Shown here piece after piece: positions 7,000-16,185 of a stretch of DNA of 64,000 nucleotides. The position numbers were made by a program, and so were the translations under genes. Numbering within the stretch: the stretch's first letter is position 1; each line of letters starts with the position of its first letter. This stretch comes from Pontibacter arcticus (lineage in GTDB: Bacteria > Bacteroidota > Bacteroidia > Cytophagales > Hymenobacteraceae), in the NCBI RefSeq assembly GCF_003284895.1, contig NZ_QMDV01000002.1:248001-312000 (forward strand). Direction: 5' to 3'. Under the pieces are notes generated by a model. It was given only the letters and a program-made list of their open reading frames with translations, did not search any database and was not told the DNA's origin.

Positions 7000-8652
7000 A
7001 TGGTAGAAAACAACAGGTGGCCGCATGCGCATAGCATCGATGAAAAGTATGGCAAAAGAATAGCATATTTTAGTATGGAGTTTGCTGTTCATCAGGCACT
7101 TAAGACTTATTCAGGCGGGTTGGGGTTTTTAGCGGGCTCGCATATGCGAAGTGCTTATGACCTGCATCAGAACATGATCGGTATCGGCATCCTATGGAAA
7201 TTTGGTTATTACAACCAGGGGCTGAATAACGATCAGACGATGCGTGTCGAGTTTCAGAAGAAATTTTATACTTACCTCGAAGATTGTGGCATAACCGTTA
7301 CTGTACATGTAAATAAGCACCCGGTGCATGTAAAAGCTATGTTGCTGAGGCCTGATGTGTTTGGCACGGTTCCGATGTATTTCCTCACTACCGATCTTCC
7401 TGAAAACGACCACCTGGCCCGTACTATCACGCACATGCTCTATGATAAAGAGGCATCTACCAGAATTGCACAAAGTATAGTTTTAGGAATTGGTGGTGCT
7501 AAAGTAGTGGATGCTTTAGGTGGCGCAGACATTTATCATCTGAACGAAGGCCACGGTTTGCCAGTTGCTTTTCATTTGTATGATAAATTCAGGGATGTGA
7601 ACGAGGTGCGTAAGCATATGGCTTTCACAACGCATACCCCGGAAAAAGCCGGTAACGAAGAGCATGAAATTCATTTTCTGGATAGGATGGGCTTTTTTAA
7701 CGATGTACCGCTTGAGGAAACCCGCAACATAACTGGTATGAACGGCCACATGTTTGATCATACGTTGGCTGCGTTGCGTTTATCAAAAGTATCCAATGGT
7801 GTATCGCAATTACATGGTGAAGTTGCCAGGCAAATGTGGTATGGCAACGAAGGCGTTTGCGAGATAAAAGCGATTACGAATGCCCAAAATGTACCATATT
7901 GGCGTGATAAGGCCCTTTATCATGCCTTAGAAACAGACGATAATGCAGCACTGGCACAGCGAAAGCGCGAAATGAAGCATCCGTTGTTTGAAACCGTTGC
8001 TGACCAGACCGGTAAATTATTTAATCCGGATGTGCTTACAATCGTTTGGGCAAGGCGGTTCGCTGCTTACAAAAGAGCTGATCTGCTGTTACGTGATATA
8101 GAACAGTTCTTTGAACTCATCAACAGAAAAGAGCAACCCATCCAAGTGATCTGGGCAGGTAAGCCTTATCCGTTTGATGCCGGTGCAGTTCATATATTCA
8201 ATTCGTTACTGAAGCTTTCGTACAGGCAAAAGAATTTTGCAGTATTAACTGGTTATGAGCTCGACCTTTCCAGAAAGTTAAAGCAGGGAGCTGATATATG
8301 GTTAAATACACCGAGAAGGCCTCGCGAGGCTTCCGGTACAAGTGGCATGACAGCCGCCATGAACGGTGCTATTAACTTTTCGGTGCAGGATGGCTGGATT
8401 CCGGAGTTTGCGCGCCACGGCGAAAACAGTTTTATACTTCCGGTTGTAGATACGATGCTGCCTTCTGAAGTGCAGGATGAACAGGATTACCACAACATGA
8501 TGCGTATACTTGAAAATGAGATCATTCCGGCTTACTACCTGGACAGGGAAAAATGGCTCCGTATTACCAAGCAAAGTATGCGCGATGTAGTACCGCATTT
8601 TAGCTCTGACAGGATGGCCCATGAATATTACGAGCAAATCTACAATTACTAA
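7000..8652 (+). CDS. glgP: Alpha-glucan phosphorylase (GT35, short form)
   Basis: 550 residues. It matches the short bacterial alpha-glucan phosphorylase family, which cleaves alpha-1,4-glucans with phosphate to glucose-1-phosphate. Visible family blocks are RIAYFSMEFAVHQALKTYSG, GGLGFLAGSHMRSAYDL, DIYHLNEGHG, TTHTPEKAGNEEH, WARRFAAYKRADLL and ASGTSGMTAAMNGAINFS. In the last block the residue that aligns with the pyridoxal-phosphate lysine of phosphorylases (GTSGMK or GTGNMK) is Thr451 (ACA at 8350-8352), which is unusual. No other glycogen genes are adjacent. A Rho-independent terminator follows directly, so it is monocistronic. The start ATG at 7000 begins just before the conserved N-terminal block. 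Confidence 0.85.
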   Translation: MVENNRWPHAHSIDEKYGKRIAYFSMEFAVHQALKTYSGGLGFLAGSHMRSAYDLHQNMIGIGILWKFGYYNQGLNNDQTMRVEFQKKFYTYLEDCGITVTVHVNKHPVHVKAMLLRPDVFGTVPMYFLTTDLPENDHLARTITHMLYDKEASTRIAQSIVLGIGGAKVVDALGGADIYHLNEGHGLPVAFHLYDKFRDVNEVRKHMAFTTHTPEKAGNEEHEIHFLDRMGFFNDVPLEETRNITGMNGHMFDHTLAALRLSKVSNGVSQLHGEVARQMWYGNEGVCEIKAITNAQNVPYWRDKALYHALETDDNAALAQRKREMKHPLFETVADQTGKLFNPDVLTIVWARRFAAYKRADLLLRDIEQFFELINRKEQPIQVIWAGKPYPFDAGAVHIFNSLLKLSYRQKNFAVLTGYELDLSRKLKQGADIWLNTPRRPREASGTSGMTAAMNGAINFSVQDGWIPEFARHGENSFILPVVDTMLPSEVQDEQDYHNMMRILENEIIPAYYLDREKWLRITKQSMRDVVPHFSSDRMAHEYYEQIYNY

Positions 8653-8665
8653 GTAGTAACCTATT

Positions 8666-8715
8666 AAAAGCAGGAGGAACTGATTCTGTTAAAGAGCGGC
8701 TTCTCCTGCTTTTAT
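8666..8715 (+). terminator. Terminator of the phosphorylase gene
   Basis: AAAAGCAGGAG (8666-8676) pairs with CTCCTGCTTTT (8703-8713). A TTTATACTT word overlaps the T-tract. Confidence 0.8.
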
Positions 8716-9030
8716 ACTTTTAAGCCCTGCTACCTTTTTATACTTTAAATCCGGAATGGTTTAAGATGCTTTCAGGATAAAAAGAGAAAAAACAGGGAAA
8801 GTAATACATATTTCTGAAGCCAAATTTTTCTCTAGTCGTAAAACTTAAGGCTTATAAGCCGGTTGCTGCTATACCTTATTAGCATATTAAAAAACACAGT
8901 TAATTGGCTACAGGCGCTTACAATATTTTTTTGCACTAAGAGTTAATTCTTTATTCTGCTATATTTGTAGGCTTTATAATAATTTAAAAGCAGAAACAGC
9001 TCACAAACTATCATTACGTTAAATTCATTT
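8716..9030. other. Intergenic region with the probable desaturase promoter
   Basis: Holds a TTTATACTT copy at 8737-8745 and a good -7 element TATATTTG at 8960-8967, about 63 bases before the desaturase ATG. The nearest upstream TTG (8931-8933) is 26 bases away, longer than usual. No gene seen. Confidence 0.5.
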
Positions 9031-10098
9031 ATGGCGACACCCAAATTTCAGGCTCAAAAAAGCTCTTTCCACGCCGAACTTAAGAAACGCATCAACACGT
9101 ATTTTCAGGAAACAGGTATTTCTACCACTGGTAATTACAAATTATACCTTAAAGCCAGCATACTGGCGCTCAGTCTGATCGCTATTTATATTCACCTGGT
9201 TTTTTTTACACCAATTACCATTATTGCCATTTTAGAATGTATTGTGCTGGGCGGCTTAACGGCGGGTATGGGCTTTAATGTGATGCATGATGGGTCGCAT
9301 GGCAGTTTCAGTAAGATCAAAAAACTAAACGATATTGCGGGGCTATCACTTAATGTGCTGGGTGCCAATGTATTTATGTGGAATACAAAACACAATGTTA
9401 TTCACCATGCTTATACCAATATTGATGGCATAGACGATGATTTGGATGCCGGTCCGTTTCTGCGTTTATGCGAAAGCCAGAAGCGATTAAAAATTCACCG
9501 CTTTCAGCATTTATACTTTTGGGCAGCTTATTCGATGCTGTTTTTTTACTGGGTGTTTTTCTCGGATTATCAGAAGTATTTCACGCAAAAGGTGGGCGAC
9601 TTCCCTTTAAAGAAGATGAAAACGGCAGACCATATTTCGTTCTGGGCGTTTAAAGCTATACATGCAGCTTTCTTCGTAGTAGTTCCGATCTTAACGGTTG
9701 GTTTCCTGCCTTGGCTTATCGGTTTCCTGATTTATGGGGTGTTCACCGGATTTGTAATGAGTATCGTGTTCCAGTTAGCGCATACAGTAGAAGAAGCGCA
9801 CTTCCCGGTTGTAAGTCAGCCGGATAACCGCATCGAAGACGAGTGGGCAATCCATCAGCTTAAAACAACGGCTAACTTCGCTACCAACAACAAGGTGATA
9901 ACCTGGTTGGTAGGTGGCCTGAATTTCCAGATCGAGCACCACTTATTTCCGAGGATTTCCCATATCCATTACCCGGCCATCAGCAAGATCATCAAGCAGG
10001 CTTGCGCCGAATATGGTGTGATGTACCACGAGTTTCCGAAGATGCGGATGGCAGTGGCCTCGCACGTATCTCACCTGAGACAATTATCAAGAGCATAA
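9031..10098 (+). CDS. Membrane fatty acid (acyl-CoA/lipid) desaturase
   Basis: 355 residues with the three histidine boxes of the front-end type of membrane desaturases: HDGSH (residues 86-90), HNVIHH (121-126) and QIEHH (300-304, followed by LFPRISH). Hydrophobic segments lie at about 48-85 and 165-245. Such enzymes use two irons to introduce a cis double bond into membrane-lipid acyl chains. The QxxHH third box groups it with linoleoyl-CoA/delta-5/6-like desaturases. No cytochrome b5 domain is fused. It stands alone between terminators. The position of the double bond cannot be told from sequence. Confidence 0.88.
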   Translation: MATPKFQAQKSSFHAELKKRINTYFQETGISTTGNYKLYLKASILALSLIAIYIHLVFFTPITIIAILECIVLGGLTAGMGFNVMHDGSHGSFSKIKKLNDIAGLSLNVLGANVFMWNTKHNVIHHAYTNIDGIDDDLDAGPFLRLCESQKRLKIHRFQHLYFWAAYSMLFFYWVFFSDYQKYFTQKVGDFPLKKMKTADHISFWAFKAIHAAFFVVVPILTVGFLPWLIGFLIYGVFTGFVMSIVFQLAHTVEEAHFPVVSQPDNRIEDEWAIHQLKTTANFATNNKVITWLVGGLNFQIEHHLFPRISHIHYPAISKIIKQACAEYGVMYHEFPKMRMAVASHVSHLRQLSRA

Positions 10099-10118
10099 AA
10101 AAACCAAGTTTATACTTT

Positions 10119-10155
10119 AAAAAGCAGTGCTGGCAAATCCGGTACTGCTTTTTTT
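10119..10155 (+). terminator. Terminator of the desaturase gene
   Basis: AAAAAGCAGT (10119-10128) pairs with ACTGCTTTTT (10144-10153), followed by more T. A TTTATACTT copy (10109-10117) sits immediately before it. Confidence 0.8.
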
Positions 10156-10267
10156 ATGCGCTTGTGTTCTGAAGTAAAGTATAAATTAGAGTTAAATTCC
10201 TAAATTGGTTGTTTCAACTCGGATCCTTCATTCCCGGGTACTGTACACCTTATTCAAACATTTAACT

Positions 10268-11827
10268 ATGTACAAAAAACACACCCTCCGGACGTTATTC
10301 GTCCTCATGATTTCAGCGAGTGTCAGTTACGCTCAACCCTCCAAACCTGTCGTGGACAACATCATTAAAGAAGCCACAGAAAACTCTCAACTGGAGCAAC
10401 TGGGCTACGAACTGATGGATGTAATTGGCCCGCGCCTGGTAGGTACGCCACAAATGGAGAAGGCGCATAACTGGGCTGTTGGCAAGTATAAAAACTGGGG
10501 CATAGAGGCCCGCAACGAGAAATGGGGCGAGTGGCGTGGATGGGAGCGTGGCGTAACGCATGTGGATATGGTACACCCGAGAGTACAATCTCTGGAGGCC
10601 ACGCAACTGGCCTGGAGCCCTGCTACCAAAGGCAATGGCGTTACAGCTGAGCTTGTCATTGTACCGGATCTGCAGGATTCTGTTGCGTTTAAGAAGTGGC
10701 TGCCAAGTGTGAAGGGAAAGCTGGTAATGATCTCGATGATGCAGCCAACCGGCCGCCCGGATTATAACTGGCAGGAGTTTGCGCTGAAAGAATCCATGGA
10801 AAAAATGAAAGCGTCCAGAACGCAGATGACAGAAGCCTGGAGCAAAAGAATCAGCAAAACCGGCCATACAGCCCGTACTTTACCACAAGCCTTAGAGAAA
10901 GCCGGCGCAGCCGGTATTGTAATGTCTAATTGGTCTGGCGGCTTTGGTGTAAACAAAATATTTGGTGCCAATACTACTAAAATTCCAACCATTGATGTGG
11001 CGCTGGAAGATTACGGTATGCTGTTCAGGATGGTAGAAAATGGTGCGAAACCAAAGATCAAGATCCAGGCATCCTCTAAAAATCTGGGCAAAATGCCAGC
11101 CTTCAACACCATCGCTGAGATAAAAGGAAGCGAGAAACCAAATGAATATGTGATTCTGTCTGCGCACTTCGACTCTTGGGATGGCGGCACGGGCGCAACA
11201 GATAATGGTACCGGTACGATCATGATGATGGAAGTAATGCGCGTACTGAAGAAGATGTACCCTAACCCGAAGCGTACGATTTTAGTTGGGCACTGGGGTA
11301 GCGAGGAGCAGGGCCTGAACGGTTCATCTGCTTTTGTGGAAGATCATCCGGAAATCGTAAAAAATATACAGGCAGTATTTAACCAGGATAATGGTACTGG
11401 CCGTGTGGCTAACATTTCAGGGCAGGGCTTCCTGAATGCATATGATTATTTAGGCCGTTGGATGGCTCCGGTACCGCAAGCGATCACAAGCGAGATCAAG
11501 ACTACATTCCCTGGTTTCCCGGGTGGCGGTGGCTCAGACCATGCTTCGTTTGTAGCAGCGGGTGCGCCGGCCTTCATGCTGGGTTCTTTAAGCTGGTCGT
11601 ATGGCAATTATACCTGGCACACCAACCGCGATACGTATGATAAGATTGTTTTTGATGATGTGCGCAGCAACGTAATTCTGGCAGCTATACTTACTTACAT
11701 GGCCAGCGAAGATCCGGAAACGGCATCGCGCGACAGAATCGTAATGCCAATCAACCCAAGAACAGGCGAGCAAACTACCTGGCCGACCCTTAGAAAGCCA
11801 ACACGTGTAGGTGGCGAAATAAAATAA
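10268..11827 (+). CDS. Secreted M28-family zinc aminopeptidase
   Basis: 519 residues from the ATG at 10268, chosen because it begins a standard signal peptide (MYKKHTLRTLFVLMISASVS, then YAQP). A protease-associated-like insert (about 120-270) precedes the M28 catalytic domain. The zinc ligands and catalytic residues are visible: SAHFDSW (His, Asp), TGATDNGTG (bridging Asp), GSEEQGL (catalytic Glu plus ligand Glu), FNQDNGTG (Asp) and WHTNRDTYD (His). M28 enzymes release N-terminal amino acids. The product should act in the periplasm or outside the cell, probably in nutrient scavenging. It is monocistronic, ending at the large palindromic terminator. Confidence 0.88.
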   Translation: MYKKHTLRTLFVLMISASVSYAQPSKPVVDNIIKEATENSQLEQLGYELMDVIGPRLVGTPQMEKAHNWAVGKYKNWGIEARNEKWGEWRGWERGVTHVDMVHPRVQSLEATQLAWSPATKGNGVTAELVIVPDLQDSVAFKKWLPSVKGKLVMISMMQPTGRPDYNWQEFALKESMEKMKASRTQMTEAWSKRISKTGHTARTLPQALEKAGAAGIVMSNWSGGFGVNKIFGANTTKIPTIDVALEDYGMLFRMVENGAKPKIKIQASSKNLGKMPAFNTIAEIKGSEKPNEYVILSAHFDSWDGGTGATDNGTGTIMMMEVMRVLKKMYPNPKRTILVGHWGSEEQGLNGSSAFVEDHPEIVKNIQAVFNQDNGTGRVANISGQGFLNAYDYLGRWMAPVPQAITSEIKTTFPGFPGGGGSDHASFVAAGAPAFMLGSLSWSYGNYTWHTNRDTYDKIVFDDVRSNVILAAILTYMASEDPETASRDRIVMPINPRTGEQTTWPTLRKPTRVGGEIK

Positions 11828-11861
11828 TTTATAGCATCAGGTTTAGCTTGTGCTATAAATT

Positions 11862-11909
11862 AAAAGTGCCCCGGTTTTATACTTCGAAGTATAAAACCGG
11901 GGCACTTTT
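11862..11909. terminator. Bidirectional terminator, perfect 24-bp palindrome
   Basis: Arms 11862-11885 and 11886-11909 are perfectly complementary with no unpaired spacer at the centre (TTCGAA). Each arm contains one copy of the AAGTATAAA/TTTATACTT word in opposite orientation. It separates the convergent M28 gene and the Lys-rich microprotein gene. Confidence 0.85.
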
Positions 11910-11932
11910 GTTATTGGGTTAATGCCAGAACA

Positions 11933-12043
11933 TTAAATCTGGCTGTTATTCTTTTTCTTTTCCTGCTTTTCTGCCTTCTTCTCTTTAGTTGTTTTAGCAG
12001 GCTTCTTTTTAACTTCTTTCTTCGAATCTTGTGATTTTGCCAT
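11933..12043 (-). CDS. Lys-rich 36-residue protein
   Basis: A short frame from ATG 12043 to TAA 11933 encodes 36 residues beginning MAKSQDSKKEVKKKPAKTTK and ending KKKNNSQI. It is extremely basic (about 40% Lys) and probably disordered. I recall similar tiny Lys-rich proteins starting MAKSQDSKKE in other Bacteroidota, which supports a real gene; the function is unknown (nucleic-acid binding is a guess). It is convergent with the M28 gene across the palindromic terminator. Confidence 0.65.
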   Translation of the reverse strand: MAKSQDSKKEVKKKPAKTTKEKKAEKQEKKKNNSQI

Positions 12044-12158
12044 AACGGTGCGGTTTATATTTTAGGAAAGCTACTTATATTTTTCAATACTACGCAATCT
12101 TCTACGAAAGCAATAGCAGGATGGGTTATCCAGAGGATAGGAGGGTGTGTAGATTAAT

Positions 12159-12695
12159 TTACCTGCTTTGCTGCTCCGGGTAATGTTTTACGTGCTGCAT
12201 CGTTTCTGCCGGCTCCCGGCTAAATTCCTTCACAACAGTTATATCGCCTGTCGTTTCCAGCACAATAGCTTCAACCTGTTGTAAATCCGAGATACCCTTT
12301 TTCCTGACAGCAACATTAATTTCTTCAAGCGTGATGCGTTCTTTTTTTAGAACATCCTTCAGAAGTTTTCCTTTGTAAAGCAGTAAAACAGGCCGGCTTG
12401 TTACGATGTCTTTTATAAAATCCACCCGTACAGAGAGCCAGGTTATACCATACTGTAAAAATATCAACAGAAAGAAAGCCAACACACCATCTGCTAGTGT
12501 TACAGTTTTGGATAACGCAACAGTCGCTAAAGAAGAGCCTAAAGCAACAGTAACAATAAAGTCGAAGGCATTCATTTTGGAAAGCGTTCTCTTTCCTGAA
12601 CTCCGTAAAAGTATAACCATAGCCACATAAGCAAGTATGGTTATAAAAAATGTACGGGCTATACTTTCCCAGCTATCAAAAAACAGTTTATCCAT
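12159..12695 (-). CDS. DUF421 (YetF-like) membrane protein
   Basis: 178 residues. Three N-terminal transmembrane segments (about 14-34, 43-62, 66-88) with the DUF421 signature LLRSSGKRTLSKMNAFDFIV between the first two, followed by a cytoplasmic alpha/beta domain (RPVLLLYKGKLLKDVLKK ... ITLEEINVAVRKKGISDLQQ). Family members such as YetF and YcaP are inner-membrane proteins of poorly known function. No operon partner. Confidence 0.85.
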   Translation of the reverse strand: MDKLFFDSWESIARTFFITILAYVAMVILLRSSGKRTLSKMNAFDFIVTVALGSSLATVALSKTVTLADGVLAFFLLIFLQYGITWLSVRVDFIKDIVTSRPVLLLYKGKLLKDVLKKERITLEEINVAVRKKGISDLQQVEAIVLETTGDITVVKEFSREPAETMQHVKHYPEQQSR

Positions 12696-12909
12696 TTGGT
12701 GTTGAGGTCTTGTAAGTAGAGTTAAGAACAGGCCGTAGTTCGATTTTTAACGGTCTTGATTTAGCTGGTAAAAACAAATATAAATGACTACCTGCAGCAT
12801 TGGCCAGCATAAGCTCATGTATACGTTAGGTACGTGGGCAGCTTAAAGCTGTTCGGTTTTCAGATCAAAAGACTGTTTAGTAATCTTATACTTGAGATTT
12901 AGTGCATAT

Positions 12910-12952
12910 AAAAAAAGCGAGTGCCGCAACGGTTAAGTTGCGGCACTCGCTT
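12910..12952 (-). terminator. Terminator of the RND efflux operon
   Basis: A perfect 16-bp stem (12915-12930 with 12937-12952, loop GGTTAA) followed on the minus strand by a T-run (A-run 12910-12916). It lies just after the stop of the RND pump gene. Confidence 0.85.
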
Positions 12953-12974
12953 CTTATAAAACAGGAATTTATAC

Positions 12975-15900
12975 TTAGTGCGCGAACTCGTGCGACATCT
13001 TTTTATCTTCCAGCATCTTGGTTTCGTGTTCCAGTTCTTCGAGTGTTTTATCTTCCAACTCGATCACAGTTTTCTTATCCATACCAAACTTGGCAAGTAT
13101 ACGGTCGAAGCCGTAGTAGATAATCGGAACCACGATCAGGGTAAGGAACATCGAAGAGCTCAGACCACCGATCAGTGCCCAGGCCAGACCGTTTTTGGTA
13201 GCTGCTACCGAACCACCTGCCAATGCAATCGGTAACATACCAATCACCATCGCCAGTGTCGTCATCAGAATCGGACGGAAACGGATACGAACAGCTTCTA
13301 TCAGGGCTTCTTTTACTTCCACGCCTTCGTCTTTCAGCTTGTTTGTAAAGTCAACCACCATAATCGCATTCTTCGCTACCAGACCAATCATCATGATGAT
13401 ACCCAGGATAGAGAAGATACTCAGAGATTGGGAAGCTAATGCCAGGGCAAGCAAGGCACCAATAATCGCCAACGGAATAGAGAACAATACTACCAGCGGA
13501 TATACGTATGAGTCGTACAGGGCCACCATGATCAGGTATACAAAGATGATGGAAGCAAGCAAGGCAACACCCAGCGTACCAAAACCTTCGCTCTGGTTTT
13601 TCAGGTCACCACCAAACTCTACACTCACACCTTTCGGTATCTCGATCTCAGCAAGTTTTGCCTGGATATCGGCACCAACCGAACCAGACGGACGGCCAAT
13701 TACCTGTGAGTTCACGTTAACCGAAGTAATACGATTGTAACGCTCCAGCTGCGATGGGCCAGTAGACTGACGGATATCTGCAAACTGCGCCAGGCGTACG
13801 ATCTGCCCCATGTTGTTTACAAAAGACAGGTTTCCGATATCATTCACGCTACGACGGTCGAACTCATCCAAACGGATGTTGATGTCATAATCTTCCGTAC
13901 CGGAACGGAACGTAACATCCGAGTTACCACTGAAGGCAAGCTGCATACTGGCACCTACACTTTCCAGCGACAGGCCTACGTTTGCCATCTTATCACGATC
14001 CACTACCACTTCAATTTCCGGGTTACCGCCTTCCACCGAAGTTTCAACGTCTGCGGTACCTTGTACGCCTTCAGCAATCTGCATAACCTGCTGCGAGAAA
14101 GCCATCACACTATCCAGGCTGGAGCCTGAAATAATGATCTGAATCGGAGCCTGCGAGTTACCAACCAAACCAACCGGGATCGGCGTTACTTCCACATCCG
14201 GAATTCTGCTTTCGATATCGGCTTTTGCCTGGCGGCTAAACTGGTTTGTACTGAACGTACGCTCTTTTACATCAACTAAGGTTACCGAAACATCGGCTTT
14301 GTAAGCGGTGTTCTGGCCGGCCTGCGCCGAAGAAGTGGTACCAACAGTGGTAAAGACCTTCGCTACTTCAGGTATAGTCTTCAGGTATTCTTCTACCTGG
14401 CGGGTTGCAAAGTTTGTTTGTTCTACGGTTGCATTCTTAGGCAACTCCAGTTGTAAACTCACTTCACCACGGTCGCCGGCAGGTATAAATTCTGAACCGA
14501 TAAAGCCAAAGGGCACCAGCGCAAACGAAGCAACCAGCATTAATATAGTTACCGCCAGCGTTATAAACTTATGGTTAAAGGCCCACTTCAGCGCAGCTGT
14601 AAACCCATCAATTATTCTATCCAGGAAACGCTCGAACGAAAGTATAAATCTTCCGAAGATGTTCTTATCAGAGATGTGCTCTAAGCGCGAGAAACGGCTG
14701 GCAAGCAACGGAATCAGGGTAAAGGCAACAAACAGGGAGATCATGGTTGCTACGGCTACCACAACTGCAAACTGACGCAGGATATCGGACACCAGACCTG
14801 ACGATAAAGCGATCGGAATAAATACAACCACAATTACCAACGTGATCGAAGTTACAGTGGCCATAATTTCACGGATACCATCGTACGCAGCCTGTGCAGG
14901 TTTTTTACCCATCTCCATGTGGCGGTGAATGTTTTCAATTACCACAATGGCATCATCTACCAGAATACCAACTACTAACGAAAGCGCCAGTAACGACATC
15001 AGGTTAAGAGAATAGCCAAGCAGGTACATGGCGATAAATGTTGCCACCAACGAGGCCGGAATCGAGATCATTACAATAACCGCGTTTCGGAACGAGTGGA
15101 GGAACAATAACATTACGATCGCCACAAGTATAACCGCAATAACCAAGTCGTGTATTACCGAGTCAGCAGCTTCCAGTGTAAAGTCAGAAGAGTCGCTGGC
15201 CAGGTTAAAGGTTAAGCCTTCGGCAGCATAGGTTGTTTCTAATCTGGCAAGTGCTTCTTTCGTTAAACGGCTTACTTCTACTGCGTTGGCATCAGACTGT
15301 TTCTGAATGGTAATACCCACAGAAGCTTTGCCATTGATGCGGTTCAGTACTTCGATGTCTTTCTGCGTATCCTGTACTTCGGCCACATCAGAAAGGCGCA
15401 CAACACCATTCATGTCTTCGCGCACGATCAGGTTGCGCAGTTGGTCCAGAGACGCATACTTACCCGCTAAACGGATCTGCGTCTGGCCACTTTCCTGCTT
15501 TATTTTACCAGTCGGGAAATCGAGGTTAGAGTTACGGATCTTCTGCTGTACCTGCAGTATAGATAAATTGTAAGCTTCCAGTTTGTTGGCATCGATGTTT
15601 ACTTTGATCTCTCGTTCCTGGCCACCCAGAATTTTAATGGCAGCCATACCTTGTATGCGCGACAGTTCCGGTTTGATCTTTTTATCGATCAGGTCATAGA
15701 ACTCAGTCGGGGACATGTTGGCAGTAGCACCCATCTTGATGATAGGTAAATCGTCGAGGTCAAATTTGTTCAGGGTAGGAGCATCTGCATCTTCAGGCAG
15801 GTTAGCCAGCACGACGTTGATCTTACGCTGGGCATCCTGCAGGGCAAGGTCTACATCGGTACCCTGGTTCAGGTTGATCACGATCATCGAGAAACTTTCA

Positions 15901-16154
15901 AGGGATGTACTTTTCATCTCTTTCACGTTCTCAAGCGAAGCCAGGGCTTCTTCTATTTCCTTGGTTACAGAGTTTTCAACTTCGTTTGGCGAAGCGCCCG
16001 GGTAGATCGTACTGATAGTTAATACCGGAGGGTTAAACTTCGGTAAGAGCTCGTAGTTCAGCGATTGGTAGCTGACAATCCCAAGCAGTGTGAGGACGGT
16101 AAAAACCACCACCACCAGGGACGAGCGCTGTATAGATAATTTGGTTATGTTCAT
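12975..16154 (-). CDS. RND efflux pump inner-membrane transporter (HAE1 type)
   Basis: 1059 residues, full length for AcrB-type pumps. N-terminal TM1 starts MNITKLSIQRSSLVVVVF, followed by the usual periplasmic start (PPVLTISTIYPGASPNEVEN). The TM2-6 block contains the proton-relay pair in LVVGILVDDAIVVIENIHRH. The second half repeats the layout, with the TM11 region LGIIMMIGLVAKNAIMVVDF. The C-terminal tail is charged and acidic. Driven by the proton gradient, it exports drugs, detergents or lipophilic compounds. It is the last gene of the channel-adaptor-pump operon, 31 bases after the adaptor gene. The substrate cannot be predicted. Confidence 0.93.
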   Translation of the reverse strand: MNITKLSIQRSSLVVVVFTVLTLLGIVSYQSLNYELLPKFNPPVLTISTIYPGASPNEVENSVTKEIEEALASLENVKEMKSTSLESFSMIVINLNQGTDVDLALQDAQRKINVVLANLPEDADAPTLNKFDLDDLPIIKMGATANMSPTEFYDLIDKKIKPELSRIQGMAAIKILGGQEREIKVNIDANKLEAYNLSILQVQQKIRNSNLDFPTGKIKQESGQTQIRLAGKYASLDQLRNLIVREDMNGVVRLSDVAEVQDTQKDIEVLNRINGKASVGITIQKQSDANAVEVSRLTKEALARLETTYAAEGLTFNLASDSSDFTLEAADSVIHDLVIAVILVAIVMLLFLHSFRNAVIVMISIPASLVATFIAMYLLGYSLNLMSLLALSLVVGILVDDAIVVIENIHRHMEMGKKPAQAAYDGIREIMATVTSITLVIVVVFIPIALSSGLVSDILRQFAVVVAVATMISLFVAFTLIPLLASRFSRLEHISDKNIFGRFILSFERFLDRIIDGFTAALKWAFNHKFITLAVTILMLVASFALVPFGFIGSEFIPAGDRGEVSLQLELPKNATVEQTNFATRQVEEYLKTIPEVAKVFTTVGTTSSAQAGQNTAYKADVSVTLVDVKERTFSTNQFSRQAKADIESRIPDVEVTPIPVGLVGNSQAPIQIIISGSSLDSVMAFSQQVMQIAEGVQGTADVETSVEGGNPEIEVVVDRDKMANVGLSLESVGASMQLAFSGNSDVTFRSGTEDYDINIRLDEFDRRSVNDIGNLSFVNNMGQIVRLAQFADIRQSTGPSQLERYNRITSVNVNSQVIGRPSGSVGADIQAKLAEIEIPKGVSVEFGGDLKNQSEGFGTLGVALLASIIFVYLIMVALYDSYVYPLVVLFSIPLAIIGALLALALASQSLSIFSILGIIMMIGLVAKNAIMVVDFTNKLKDEGVEVKEALIEAVRIRFRPILMTTLAMVIGMLPIALAGGSVAATKNGLAWALIGGLSSSMFLTLIVVPIIYYGFDRILAKFGMDKKTVIELEDKTLEELEHETKMLEDKKMSHEFAH

Positions 16155-16185
16155 TTCTTAGCTTCTGTTTAAAGAACTATTTAAG

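Noticed and set aside
6760..7092. A 110-codon minus-strand frame upstream of the phosphorylase
   Set aside because: It overlaps the well-supported phosphorylase start and has no family character.
10205..10267. Longer start (GTG 10205) for the M28 peptidase
   Set aside because: The ATG at 10268 starts a normal signal peptide; the extra 21 residues would bury it.
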